Source: CAYMEK01 sp964389305
Lineage (GTDB): Bacteria; Spirochaetota; Spirochaetia; SZUA-6; DRHE01
Reading direction: 5' to 3'
Assembly (NCBI GenBank): GCA_964389305.1
Contig: CAYMEK010000017.1
Span: 1 to 64,000 of the forward strand
Length of the DNA stretch: 64,000 bases
In this document: positions 52,388 to 61,389 of the stretch, one piece after another
Layout of the letters: each line of letters begins with the position of its first letter
Numbering within the stretch: position 1 is the first letter of the stretch
The notes under the pieces: model-generated
The model's database searches: none
The model's input: only the letters and a program-made list of their open reading frames with translations
What the model was told of the DNA's origin: nothing
Position numbers and translations under genes: made by a program

Positions 52388-53002
52388 GTGCCGCGCATAT
52401 TCACAGAGGCGGACCGCACCGCGATTCGAGAAGCCTTAGTCGAGGCTGGCAGGGAGCAATTCCTGCGCTTTGGCCTGCGCAAGACCAACATCGAGGAGCT
52501 GGCGCGCGCCGCGGGCATTGCCAAGGGGACCTTCTACCACTTCTTCGAATCCAAGGAAGATCTGTGCATGGAGATCTTCGACCGGGAGGAGACCGCCATG
52601 CGGGAAGAGGTCGAGGCGATTCTCTCAGGCGAGCGGGATGCGACGAAGGCGTTGCGGGCCGTTCTGGACTACGCCCTGGAGTTCGTTCGGGGCAACTCCC
52701 TGCTCACGCATCTCCGGGAGACCGGGGAGTACGCGCTTCTGGCCCGGGGAGTAGGAGCGCGGAGGCTCGGCGAGCACCTCTCCCACGACGTCGAATTCGT
52801 CCGGATGCTGCTGCAGGCCCTGCGCGCTAAGGGAGGAATATGCAAGGTGAGCCCTGAGGTGCTGGCGGGCGTCCTGCGCGCCGTGGCGCTCATGTTCATG
52901 CACGAAGATGAGATCGGGAAGACGATATTTCAGCCCGCCACGGATTTGATCCTTTCCTGGATAACCGAAGGTCTCTTGGCAGGAGGAGGTCACAAGGCAT
53001 GA
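52388..53002 (+). CDS. TetR-family transcriptional regulator
   Basis: A 204-residue repressor with an N-terminal HTH (AGREQFLRFGLRKTNIEELARAAGIAKGTFYHFFESKEDL, residues 18-57) and a helical ligand-binding domain. The GTG at 52388 has GAGGAG upstream. Its stop overlaps the ABC ATPase start (ATGA). It probably senses a compound exported by the downstream ABC transporter; the ligand is unknown. Confidence 0.93.
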   Translation: MPRIFTEADRTAIREALVEAGREQFLRFGLRKTNIEELARAAGIAKGTFYHFFESKEDLCMEIFDREETAMREEVEAILSGERDATKALRAVLDYALEFVRGNSLLTHLRETGEYALLARGVGARRLGEHLSHDVEFVRMLLQALRAKGGICKVSPEVLAGVLRAVALMFMHEDEIGKTIFQPATDLILSWITEGLLAGGGHKA

Positions 53003-53928
53003 ATGAGGCGCCCAAATCGCGAACGGCGATACGGACCGAGAACCTGTGCAAGCGCTACCCCGAGGTCACGGCGGTGGATTCTCTGAACCTGGAAATCGGT
53101 CAGGGGGAGATCTACGGCTTTCTCGGCCGCAACGGAGCCGGGAAAACCACTACCATCCGCATGCTCCTGGGCCTGATACGTCCGACCCGCGGCCGGGTGA
53201 CGCTGTTCGGCAGGCAGGTCAGCACCGACCGCCGGGCCGCAGTCTCCCCGGTAGGGAGCCTGGTCGAGACCGCCACCTCGTATCCGACGCTAACCGTGCG
53301 TGAAAACCTGGAAATCCAGCGGCGCCTCACCGGCTCGAGGCGGGAGGCGATGGAACGCGCGATCGAGCTTCTCGGATTGACGGAGCTGGCAGGCCGGCGC
53401 GCCGGGCGGCTGTCCCTCGGCAACAAGCAGCGCCTGGCCCTGGCGCGGGCGCTCCTTCACGGCCCCCGGCTGCTCATTCTGGACGAGCCGGCCAACGGCC
53501 TCGATCCGGCGGGCATTGTGGAGATCCGCCGCCTGCTGCGCCGGCTGGCCGACGAGCAGGGCATCACGGTGTTCATCTCCAGCCACATCCTGGGCGAGAT
53601 CAACCAGCTTGCGGATCGCATCGGCATCATCCATCGCGGCCGTCTTATCGAGGAGCTCGAGGCGGAAAAATGGGAATCCGGCGCAGAGGAGCGACTGGAG
53701 ATCCGCGTGTCCGATCCCCAAGGAGCCATGGCGCTTCTGCGGGCCAGGATGGGAGTCGAGAACATCAGGCTGCAGGACGGCGGCGCATTGGAGATTGCAG
53801 GAGACTCCCCGCGACCCGCCGCCATCGCCCGGGTTCTGGTAGAAGAGGGGATGGAGCTGCAGGCCCTCTGCCCGATCCGGGAAAATCTGGAAGCGCGCTT
53901 CCTGCGCTTGACCGGAGGTGAGCCGTGA
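52999..53928 (+). CDS. ABC transporter ATPase, CcmA/BcrA type
   Basis: A 309-residue ATPase: Walker A GRNGAGKTT (about 43-51), Q-loop region, the signature LSLGNKQRLALARALL (about 136-151), Walker B LLILDEPANGLDP and the His switch FISSHILGE. The C-terminal 80 residues are the usual extension of drug-export or bacitracin-type ATPases. It overlaps both neighbours by four bases. Together with the downstream permease it forms an ABC-2 exporter under TetR control. Confidence 0.95.
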   Translation: MNEAPKSRTAIRTENLCKRYPEVTAVDSLNLEIGQGEIYGFLGRNGAGKTTTIRMLLGLIRPTRGRVTLFGRQVSTDRRAAVSPVGSLVETATSYPTLTVRENLEIQRRLTGSRREAMERAIELLGLTELAGRRAGRLSLGNKQRLALARALLHGPRLLILDEPANGLDPAGIVEIRRLLRRLADEQGITVFISSHILGEINQLADRIGIIHRGRLIEELEAEKWESGAEERLEIRVSDPQGAMALLRARMGVENIRLQDGGALEIAGDSPRPAAIARVLVEEGMELQALCPIRENLEARFLRLTGGEP

Positions 53929-54710
53929 TATTTCTACAGGTACTTTATTCGGAGTTCCTCAAGCTCCGGAGGACCAAGATCACCTGGATCGTGGGGCTGT
54001 TGTACTGCTTCGGCCCGCTGGGACTGAGCTTCTTTATGATCGTTCTCATGAATCCGGAGCTGGCTGCGCGCATGGGGCTGCTGACCGCCAAGGCGCAGCT
54101 CACCGTGGGCACCGCCGACTGGCCTACCTACCTCTCCTTTATTGCCGTGATCCTGGCCGCCGGCTCGATCGTGATCGGCGTTATCCAGGCCTTCGTGTTC
54201 GGACGCGAGTACACCGAAGGCACGGCGAAGAATATGCTGAGCCTGCCTATCGGGCGTTTCAACTTCGTGGCCGCCAAGCTCATTGTTTCGGCGGTGTGGT
54301 ATGCCTGCATTGCCGCGGCGGTGTACGTCGAGGCCATCCTGCTCGGCCTGCTGGTGGGCATGCCGGGCTTCGACCCGCTTCTGGTCGTAGCCAGCCTGCG
54401 GCTGTGCCTGCTGGTGCTCCTGGAAACTCTCCTGCTGGGCTCGCTGGCCGCCTGGATTGCGGTGGCCGGCCGCGGCTACCTGGCGCCCATCGGATTCGCG
54501 ATCTTCACCTCTATCGTGATCGGCCAGTTCTTCCTCCACACCGGCTGGGCGCCGTGGGTCCCGTGGTCGATCGTGTTCCTGACCGCCGGGGCAGGGGAGC
54601 CTAGCGCCCCGGCCGCCGGGGCCGGCTCCCTGGCAGTTCTTGCCGGGATCTTTATGGCAGGATGCATCGCGACATACCTGACCCTGCAACGCGCGGACAA
54701 TACCCAATAG
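53925..54710 (+). CDS. ABC-2 type transporter permease
   Basis: A 261-residue inner-membrane protein with six helices and the start FLQVLYSEFLKLRRTKITWIV typical of ABC-2 permeases of the bacitracin/lantibiotic-type. The GVIQAFVFGREYTEGTAKNMLSLPIGR stretch is the family's coupling region. The GTG start overlaps the ATPase stop. It forms the exporter's membrane part; the exported compound is unknown. Confidence 0.93.
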   Translation: MIFLQVLYSEFLKLRRTKITWIVGLLYCFGPLGLSFFMIVLMNPELAARMGLLTAKAQLTVGTADWPTYLSFIAVILAAGSIVIGVIQAFVFGREYTEGTAKNMLSLPIGRFNFVAAKLIVSAVWYACIAAAVYVEAILLGLLVGMPGFDPLLVVASLRLCLLVLLETLLLGSLAAWIAVAGRGYLAPIGFAIFTSIVIGQFFLHTGWAPWVPWSIVFLTAGAGEPSAPAAGAGSLAVLAGIFMAGCIATYLTLQRADNTQ

Positions 54711-54805
54711 TGACTACTAGCGGGCGTTCGCACGTACGCGCGGAGCTCCTTAACCAACCGAGGTCAATTGACCGTGCCAATGAGCCACAACATTTCAAGC
54801 CTTCA

Positions 54806-55708
54806 TCATCTCCACATTCTCGTTTTCTTGAAATTGCCGTGAGGCTTAAACGGGGTAACAAGATCTCCTGGCTGCTCTCCGGCAATTTCAATTTCATCGT
54901 GGGGATACGATAACCCCAATCCCTTGTCTCTGAGGAGGCTCAGATACCCCACGTCATTGACATCAAATCCCATTAGATAAGCCGCCAACGAATCGGCAGC
55001 AAGCGCGTCGAAAGATGAGAGCGTCCATCCGGATTTTATTTCTTTTCCGCGAACCGGTCCGCCGCTTTCCATTCCTACAGTTCCGTCAATCACAACGAGG
55101 TCAGGGAAAACCAGGTCTGCAATCCAAGCCATTATGTGATGTATGGCCTTGCCGCGGTGGATCTTCCTTCTCGTAGAATATCCGTGTATCGCACCGACCA
55201 CCACATTCTTAATTCCCGCCGTCATTACGACCGAACAATGTGTCTTCGGCCGCGTAATGGAGACCAACAAGGGAGCCTCTACCATGGTTTTACTGAGTGG
55301 CAATTCCAACTCCCCTTCGGCATAGGTAATTCTTTTCTGGATAACTTCATCGTCTTGGAGATCCAATAGCTCAATCTGCTCGTTTTCTCTTGCCAGCTCG
55401 GAAAACCCATACATGCGAAAGCCTTCTTTTGTATCTCCCCAAGCAGCTTCTTCCGCTACTATGATCCTTCCTTTGTAAAACGGCGAAATGAAATCTATAA
55501 AGGATACTATTGCTTGAAGCGGGGTCGTAGCCAATGGAACGCCTCTGTCGTAAGCAGGAGTTCTCGTGATCACAAGATTGATCTTGATAACTAAAGAGGA
55601 GATCTTCGACAGTGACTCCTTCAACTCGTCTTTCAAAGGCCCAAGAGCGTCTCGTACCCCATCATAGTGGCTGCTGCTCCTGCAGAGAGAAAGCACCGCT
55701 TTCATCAT
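54806..55708 (-). CDS. DUF362-family protein
   Basis: A 300-residue protein. The motifs VIKINLV, ARENEQIELLDLQDDEVI, LLVSITRPKTHCSVVMTAGIKNVVVGAIHG and DLVVIDGTVGMESGGPVRG are characteristic of DUF362, which in some members carries ferredoxin clusters; no CxxCxxC cluster motif occurs here. GGAG directly precedes the paired ATGs at 55708 and 55705. Function not known. It is the first gene of the AT-richer end region. Confidence 0.85.
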   Translation of the reverse strand: MMKAVLSLCRSSSHYDGVRDALGPLKDELKESLSKISSLVIKINLVITRTPAYDRGVPLATTPLQAIVSFIDFISPFYKGRIIVAEEAAWGDTKEGFRMYGFSELARENEQIELLDLQDDEVIQKRITYAEGELELPLSKTMVEAPLLVSITRPKTHCSVVMTAGIKNVVVGAIHGYSTRRKIHRGKAIHHIMAWIADLVFPDLVVIDGTVGMESGGPVRGKEIKSGWTLSSFDALAADSLAAYLMGFDVNDVGYLSLLRDKGLGLSYPHDEIEIAGEQPGDLVTPFKPHGNFKKTRMWR

Positions 55709-55830
55709 TTCTCCTTATTCACCCAGCATTCCCGTATACTGCCGCTTGACCGACTCCACGGTCCACGTTAACAAGACAGGACAAAGAAAACGCAGACTCT
55801 GTTTCCATAGAATACGGCTTCCTTGCTCAT

Positions 55831-56292
55831 TTATTCTTTCAAGCTTTGCAGAAGCCGTAATGTCCTGGTATCTTGCATTCCCTGGAAATACTTTTCAAGA
55901 ACACGGGCAAACACGTTACCTGGATCTGCCACAGAGGCGAACAGGGTCATCGACGATTTGAGCTTTAGATCATCGGGATAGTTGAAAATCTCTGAGGCCC
56001 CTCTTCCCTCGATGGCAAATACCGCTTCCGTGCATTCCAACAACCTGGATCCCAGAACAGGATGCTTCAGGTATTCCCGAGCTTCTTCGATACTCTTTAT
56101 GGCATAGTACTTTGATGTTGCACTATGCCCCAATCCATCGATCTGCGGGAATATAAACCACATCCAGTGCGTCCGCTTCCGGCCGCCTCTTAGCTCCGCT
56201 ACGACCCGATCATAAATCCCTGCTTGTGCTTTTAGGAAACGACCCAGGTCAAAGGGATCTTCGCGGCCAGCCCCATCACTTTTTTTCCTCAT
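55831..56292 (-). CDS. DUF1810-family protein
   Basis: A 153-residue protein that matches DUF1810 along its length: FLKAQAGIYDRVVAELRGGRKRTHWMWFIFPQIDGLGHSATSKYYAIKSIEEAREYLKHPVLGSRLLECTEAVF. This widespread small family is often found in plasmids, islands and gene cassettes; its biochemical role is unknown. No operon partner is evident. Confidence 0.92.
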   Translation of the reverse strand: MRKKSDGAGREDPFDLGRFLKAQAGIYDRVVAELRGGRKRTHWMWFIFPQIDGLGHSATSKYYAIKSIEEAREYLKHPVLGSRLLECTEAVFAIEGRGASEIFNYPDDLKLKSSMTLFASVADPGNVFARVLEKYFQGMQDTRTLRLLQSLKE

Positions 56293-56425
56293 GCGTCTTC
56301 CCCTGTATTAGCTAACTTCTGCGAGGCGCGGTAGTCTCTCATTGCGGCTTGAACCTCCCCCTAATATACTCCCGTCCGCACACAAATAGACTCCCTTGCT
56401 CTTAGTGGTATTGTATCGGCCCGGT

Positions 56426-57046
56426 CTACCCATCGCAATCGACATGCAGCCTGGCACCTAAAGCGGGCAGGTAGCGTCCTGTCTTCACACAGTAAGCCTG
56501 GTATTCATCCTTATACGTTCGCCTCAGATACTCTTCTTCTGCCCGTACTTTCATCTCGTAGCCGACGACATTGACCACCAAAGCAAGAAAGGCCAACAGG
56601 CTGGGAGCGATTAGAAACGTTCCCAGCACCACCAGAATGACCCCCAGAACACAAGGATTGCGTATATAGCGGTAAATGCCTCTGGTGACCAACTTTTTTT
56701 TACCCAGGGGGAAGGCGAGGCAAAATGACTCCCCTAATGTTACTTCACCGGCTATACCCACTACCAGACCTATGGTGCTGGAAGCGATGCCTATTCCTTT
56801 AGCCACAGCAGTATCCAGAAAAGCAATACGCCAGAACCAGGTAACACTGCTGGCTTCGAATATATAGAACAGCGTCACTACCAGCCACAGCAATGAGGCG
56901 GCGGAAGTAACCACGGCTCCCCCAATGTGTCCATTTACTGCTCCTCGTGGGTCGTGCCCTCGCCGGCGCACGATCACCAAGGTTGCTACAAACGTGACAA
57001 GAAAGACAACGAGAACAGAGCCAAGGAAGATTTGATCGTATGACAT
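56426..57046 (-). CDS. isoprenylcysteine/phospholipid methyltransferase-like membrane protein
   Basis: A 206-residue membrane protein with four to five helices and the C-terminal signature of the PEMT/ICMT family: GIYRYIRNPCVLGVILVVLGTFL, then a helix and EEEYLRRTYKDEYQAYCVKTGRYLP. The E-E-E-x-L motif and R-N-P-x-Y-type pocket bind S-adenosylmethionine. It may methylate a lipid or a small substrate; in such islands the role is usually unknown. GGAAG precedes the ATG. Confidence 0.82.
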   Translation of the reverse strand: MSYDQIFLGSVLVVFLVTFVATLVIVRRRGHDPRGAVNGHIGGAVVTSAASLLWLVVTLFYIFEASSVTWFWRIAFLDTAVAKGIGIASSTIGLVVGIAGEVTLGESFCLAFPLGKKKLVTRGIYRYIRNPCVLGVILVVLGTFLIAPSLLAFLALVVNVVGYEMKVRAEEEYLRRTYKDEYQAYCVKTGRYLPALGARLHVDCDG

Positions 57047-57072
57047 TTGTGCTTCCTTGTATCGGGCCTATA

Positions 57073-57942
57073 TCAGGGTACCTCCGCGACCGCGATACAG
57101 TGCGTTCCGTTAATTCTTTTGGGTCCAAAATGGTATTCCCTTTCGAGGTCCTTAGCAGAGCTACTTCTCCGAAGCTTCAATCCGAGTTCTTCTACAAACT
57201 CTTTAATATGGCCTTCCTCGATTCCAAAGCGCCAGGCCTCGTTGTATTTGTTCACACGTTCATAAAGTGATTGTTCCCCGTATAACGTATATTCCTTACG
57301 GAGTACGGATTTATAGATAAAATCGAATACAATAAGGCTGCTCGAAGCAGAAATTGATTTTATAGTGGTGAAGGTATTGTGCACTGCCTCCTCTTCCAAA
57401 TACATGGTGATACCTTCTAGAATGAACAGTGTCTTCTCAGTTGTCTTGAATCGATGCTCTTTGAGTTGGGTTGCCATGTTTTGCTTGCTAAAATCGATTG
57501 GAATAAACACAACTTTATCAGGGATGGCTATTTTGCGTTTCTGCAACTGCTCTTTTTTTGCCGTCTGTGTAATTTGCGCATCCAGCTCAAAAAAAACGGT
57601 GTCAGAGCCCGGGCGATAGAACCGGATTGCTCGACTATCAAACCCAGCTCCAAGGATAACGATTTGATTATAGTTTGCTTTCAGCGAATCTTGCACAACA
57701 GCGTCGATATACCTTGTACGTGCGATGACGTATTCATACACGCCGGCGGGAGCAAAATACCTCGTAAATACGGCTCTCAGGACTTTGCTCTTGGCGAACA
57801 GTAAAATAACTTTCGGCAGTAACTGGGGTGCAATATAGTCATCGGTTTTAAGACAAGGCTCATCCTCAAAAAAGGAACTTGCCCTGATGGTGCAGTTCAT
57901 CTCGGCGGTTCTCGAGATTTTGTGCTCAATTCTGTTTCTCAT
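57073..57942 (-). CDS. leucine carboxyl methyltransferase-family SAM methyltransferase
   Basis: A 289-residue protein of the PPM1/LCMT (TIGR00027-like) family. Motifs are ARTRYIDAVVQDSLKANYNQIVILGAGFDSRAIRF (SAM-binding), VFFELDAQITQTAKKEQL, and TLFILEGITMYLEEEAVHNTFTTI. It would transfer methyl groups to carboxylates or small molecules. The gene is AT-richer than the first 50 kb. AGGA precedes the ATG at about 10 bases. Confidence 0.9.
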   Translation of the reverse strand: MRNRIEHKISRTAEMNCTIRASSFFEDEPCLKTDDYIAPQLLPKVILLFAKSKVLRAVFTRYFAPAGVYEYVIARTRYIDAVVQDSLKANYNQIVILGAGFDSRAIRFYRPGSDTVFFELDAQITQTAKKEQLQKRKIAIPDKVVFIPIDFSKQNMATQLKEHRFKTTEKTLFILEGITMYLEEEAVHNTFTTIKSISASSSLIVFDFIYKSVLRKEYTLYGEQSLYERVNKYNEAWRFGIEEGHIKEFVEELGLKLRRSSSAKDLEREYHFGPKRINGTHCIAVAEVP

Positions 57943-58089
57943 TTATAAAAATCCTTCTATCTATATCGCTACATCACTGCAAGCCGCGGCATTGGAGGCA
58001 GGTCATCTCTTTATTTTTTATCACTTCAGAGACAGTTTCATATATTTCCATGTACAATGCTGCCGGTTGGCTCTTAGCTAATCCGTCTA

Positions 58090-58497
58090 CTACTTCTCCA
58101 TCCTCAGACAGCCGACTTGGAAACCGTATGCTTTGTAGAAAGCAATCGCTTCTTCATTGTGAAAAAAAACATCCAATCTTACCTTCTTGTCCGTCCAGAT
58201 ATTCCGATACATCCAGTTGAGCAGCTTCGTAGCAATACCCCTTCGGCGATACCCTCGTTCCACGAATAACTGCCTCATATAGTAATACTCACCATCGTCT
58301 CGGAATAAGCAATAGGCGATCGCAGTACCGTCTTCGATCCCCACATAGCAGGTATATCCGCCTTGAAGCCATTCAATCATACGCTGGACAAGCTGCTGTC
58401 TATTCATCGGATTGGGACAACGTTCATCTTCGATGAGACGCTTGTTCAGCTCAGCCAGCTTCTCTACGTCGGAAAGACCGGCTTTCACGACCTTCAT
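58090..58497 (-). CDS. GNAT-family N-acetyltransferase
   Basis: A 135-residue protein with the GNAT fold: KAGLSDVEKLAELNKRL at the start, CYVGIEDGTAIAYCLFRDDGEYYYMRQLFVERGYRRRGIATKLLNWM containing the acetyl-CoA loop RGYRRRGIA, and the end AIAFYKAYGFQVGCLRMEK. Substrate unknown; small GNATs of this type are common in accessory regions and cassettes. Confidence 0.93.
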   Translation of the reverse strand: MKVVKAGLSDVEKLAELNKRLIEDERCPNPMNRQQLVQRMIEWLQGGYTCYVGIEDGTAIAYCLFRDDGEYYYMRQLFVERGYRRRGIATKLLNWMYRNIWTDKKVRLDVFFHNEEAIAFYKAYGFQVGCLRMEK

Positions 58498-58569
58498 CTC
58501 GCCTGTTATAACCTCAAGTACGCGGCTCGAAACGCTTCGGGGTTAATCTCCAGTGATAGGTAAGGGTGC

Positions 58570-59325
58570 TCATTGTTTCTTCCGTGTTATATAAAACACA
58601 TATCCATAGTAGTCCGAATACCTACTGTATAAATTTATCTCTTCTTTCTCCATTTGTAATATTACATATGCTTCCTCATCGTCTCTGTACTTTTCATCTA
58701 GTGTCTCCAGTTTCTTTTCTATATAATAGTAGTATTGACTCCACCAATCGATTTCGGGAAGAACAAAATGATCTATTAATTCATATCCAGCTTTTTGTAT
58801 TCTTTCTATATTTCCTCGTATATCCGATATTGATGGGTAGTTTTCTTTCCAGAATCTTTCAACTTCTTCCGGGATATCATCTCTGAGCCAGCTTACTTCG
58901 GTAAAGGCAACTATTCCGTTTTTCTTAAGGAACGGCTTCCACAAGTTAAGACCTTTTTCAACTCCAATTATATATATACACCCTTCCGCCCATATACAGT
59001 CAAATGAATCGGGTTCAAAATCAAGTTTACACATATCAGCAACTATAGGTCTGACTCTTTTCTGTAATCCTGCTCTCTCAACATTCTTCTTCAGTTCATC
59101 TATAAATGGCTTATGGTTATCGACTGCAGTTATTTCTCCTTTAGTTATTTCTGCTAAACACATCGTTTGGGCACCCGGACCGCATCCGATATCCAATATT
59201 GCTGGAGATGGGGAACCATTCTTTATAAAAAAGAATGCTTTTCGTGTGGAATTATTACTTCCGGGACCTTCTCTCGGACTATCGCTATGTATCTCGAAAA
59301 AAACCTTCCTTTGCTTTTCTGTCAC
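58570..59325 (-). CDS. class I SAM-dependent methyltransferase
   Basis: A 251-residue methyltransferase: motif I AILDIGCGPGAQTMCLAE (about 40-58), ITAVDNHKPFIDELKKN, DMCKLDFEPDSFDCIWAEG, and VAFTEVSWLRDDIPEE. It starts at a GTG. The gene is strongly AT-rich with a different codon usage from the early genes, a sign of recent transfer. Substrate unknown. Confidence 0.9.
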   Translation of the reverse strand: MTEKQRKVFFEIHSDSPREGPGSNNSTRKAFFFIKNGSPSPAILDIGCGPGAQTMCLAEITKGEITAVDNHKPFIDELKKNVERAGLQKRVRPIVADMCKLDFEPDSFDCIWAEGCIYIIGVEKGLNLWKPFLKKNGIVAFTEVSWLRDDIPEEVERFWKENYPSISDIRGNIERIQKAGYELIDHFVLPEIDWWSQYYYYIEKKLETLDEKYRDDEEAYVILQMEKEEINLYSRYSDYYGYVFYITRKKQ

Positions 59326-59469
59326 TATTGCCCCCTTGGCGATGGCGTGAAGACGACTGTCCCCGGCGATTCGATCCTCGTTAAAAGAACTCTTACCAAT
59401 TAAAAAAAACCACCGTTCATTCAGGAAAGGTCTGGAGGTATCTGCAAATCCAATAACTCGACAGACTCG

Positions 59470-59709
59470 TTATATTTTCGCCACGTAGCGTCTCAGGTCC
59501 GTCAGTAATTGAACATGATCTTGGATACGCTGACGTACATGTAGTTCTCCAATGCGAAGTTTCTCCCAGTACCAATTTTACGATTCCGGCGCTGGCCTTA
59601 CTAAAAATTTATTGACTTCCGTAATTACTTCGAAGCCGAACTCGGTTGCTAGAATGCTACACACGCTGCTCTTTCCCACTGCACTCGTACCTTCAATGCA
59701 GAGAATCAC
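59470..59709 (-). pseudogene. broken P-loop kinase/ATPase fragment
   Basis: A GTG at 59709 with AAGGAG five bases upstream opens a frame that begins VILCIEGTSAVGKSSVCSILATEFGFEV, a clear N-terminal Walker A (GTSAVGKS). After 44 codons there is an in-frame TAA (59580-59578); the same frame then reads on as protein-like NWYWEKLRIGELHVRQRIQDHVQLL until a second TAA at 59472-59470. Homologous small kinases are about 180 residues, so the gene is both interrupted and truncated. It is probably a dead deoxynucleoside-kinase-like or AAA-type gene. A sequencing error could also explain the first stop. Confidence 0.6.
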
Positions 59710-59774
59710 GATTACTCCTTAGAAAATATGACGTGGAGTTAACACTTTACACCGCATCACTGGATAATCAACTG

Positions 59775-60239
59775 TCAATCTGATTCTTGAATTACCGGTC
59801 CGCATTCCATATCCTTTATAAGGAATTGTATATATTCAATCAATCTATCAAATTTCCTTTCTTCCGATTGATGCATTATTCCAGCAAAGTTCTGTCTAAG
59901 TTGTTTCTTATAGAACTGCAATCCTGTAAGTTGATATGATAAGATATTATGGAAAATAGGACTCAGATTAAACAATAACGCGTATTTCCTATACGGACCT
60001 CTTGGTTTTTCTTTTTTAATAATTGCTTTGGCTTCTTCATAGTAATTTCTATACTCTACATACTTATCAACTAATCTATCGGAACCGACAGCGTCCGGAT
60101 GGGTTTTCATTACAATCTTACGGTAATATCTTTTCAAATCAAAGTCTTTTGATTCAACAAATACATGGTTGAACTCAAGATTCATTTTAGCGAGAGCAGT
60201 TGAATCTCTTGGACTTGCAAGTCTTATTGTATACACCAA
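59775..60239 (-). CDS. chimeric protein: GNAT-like start and HPD (J-domain-like) body
   Basis: A 154-residue protein. Residues 1-24 (YTIRLASPRDSTALAKMNLEFN) read like the start of a GNAT acetyltransferase, but the acetyl-CoA core is missing. Residues about 33-75 (DFDLKRYYRKIVMKTHPDAVGSDRLVDKYVEYRNYYEEAKAII) have the helix-HPD-helix layout of a J domain. The rest is helical, basic and of unknown type. It starts at TTG or the next codon GTG, with GGAG upstream. I infer a fusion produced by recombination; alternatively the resemblance at the start is accidental. The gene is very AT-rich. Confidence 0.55.
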   Translation of the reverse strand: MVYTIRLASPRDSTALAKMNLEFNHVFVESKDFDLKRYYRKIVMKTHPDAVGSDRLVDKYVEYRNYYEEAKAIIKKEKPRGPYRKYALLFNLSPIFHNILSYQLTGLQFYKKQLRQNFAGIMHQSEERKFDRLIEYIQFLIKDMECGPVIQESD

Positions 60240-60391
60240 TGGTTCTCCGAAAATGTATATTATACCTAACGGTAAGCCGAGTTGCCGCGCCGAATCAAGA
60301 ATAAAATAAAATTTGTTTAAGCTCCTTCAATCACTAACGATGCGTAATTTCAGCGGTCAACTTCAACCGCATTTTATCCACCCCATACTCA

Positions 60392-61120
60392 TTATTTTAA
60401 TTCATAAATCGATATATGCTTACTACTATGCGATGTAAATGGAGATTTCTTCCAATCTTCCCATCTATTTACTTTTTTCATTCCTGATATCTGTGCCATT
60501 AGATCAAGTTCAGATGGCCAAGCATAACGAATAATCACTGGATATAAGCTAGTACCTTTTTCTGTAAGTACAATATGTTGGCTGATAACTTGTTGGTTCA
60601 TTATATCGTGTTGTGATACATCAATTATTACTTCATTTATTTTAATACTAGTTGTTCGTACAGTTTGATCTCTATCGAAACGCCCAAGATCTGGTACAAA
60701 TGCCTCGATCAGGAACTTGCCCTTATTCTTAAGATGCTTTGATACATTTCTAAAGCATTTCAATTGTAATTCCTGTGTAGTTAAGGCAAAAAATGTATTG
60801 AATACAACATAAATGAGATCGAAAGAATCATCGATATTGATATCCGAGAAATCACCTAAAACTACTGGGATATTTGATCCTTCGGGTTTGGTACGAAGGT
60901 GTTTAATCATTGAAGGGGATGCGTCTATTCCTGAAATATCAACTCCTTTCTTTTTCAATGGAATGGCGATGCGTCCTGTACCAATTCCAAGTTCAAGAAC
61001 ATGTCTTCCTTTGGAAAATTCAAATATTAGATCAATAGCTGATGATTCAAAAGAAGAGTAATATTCATCATAGGTATCAGCTATTTTTTCACCATAGGTT
61101 TCTTTTTCATATCTGTCCAA
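60392..61120 (-). CDS. class I SAM-dependent methyltransferase
   Basis: A 242-residue protein with DEYYSSFESSAIDLIFEFSKGRHVLELGIGTGRIAIPLKKKG (motif I GIGTGR), VDISGIDASPSMIKHL, PVVLGDFSDINIDDSFDLIYVVFNTFFAL and the later KGKFLIEAFVPDLGRF. It starts at TTG 61120, five bases after GGAG. The sequence is AT-rich. Homologues of this small type occur in antibiotic and island contexts; the substrate is unknown. Confidence 0.88.
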   Translation of the reverse strand: MDRYEKETYGEKIADTYDEYYSSFESSAIDLIFEFSKGRHVLELGIGTGRIAIPLKKKGVDISGIDASPSMIKHLRTKPEGSNIPVVLGDFSDINIDDSFDLIYVVFNTFFALTTQELQLKCFRNVSKHLKNKGKFLIEAFVPDLGRFDRDQTVRTTSIKINEVIIDVSQHDIMNQQVISQHIVLTEKGTSLYPVIIRYAWPSELDLMAQISGMKKVNRWEDWKKSPFTSHSSKHISIYELK

Positions 61121-61389
61121 GATTAACTCCTATGTATATTTAATAGCCCTCATGTTACCGAAATCTACTAATTATGTTTATAGAGCAATATTCATGTATT
61201 TAGTAATATTAACTTGGCGTGGATAACGACACTGTTAAACCGACCTACCGATTCATATCCGAGTTCACGTTCTATTTACAGAGAAGGAAGCGGCCGTTGC
61301 AGAGTCCACTTTAGGAGTCGGCTTCAACATTATATTATGCTTCCTAACAATTCCTCTGTGTTCAAGAGCAGAAAGGGAGGCTCTTCGGA

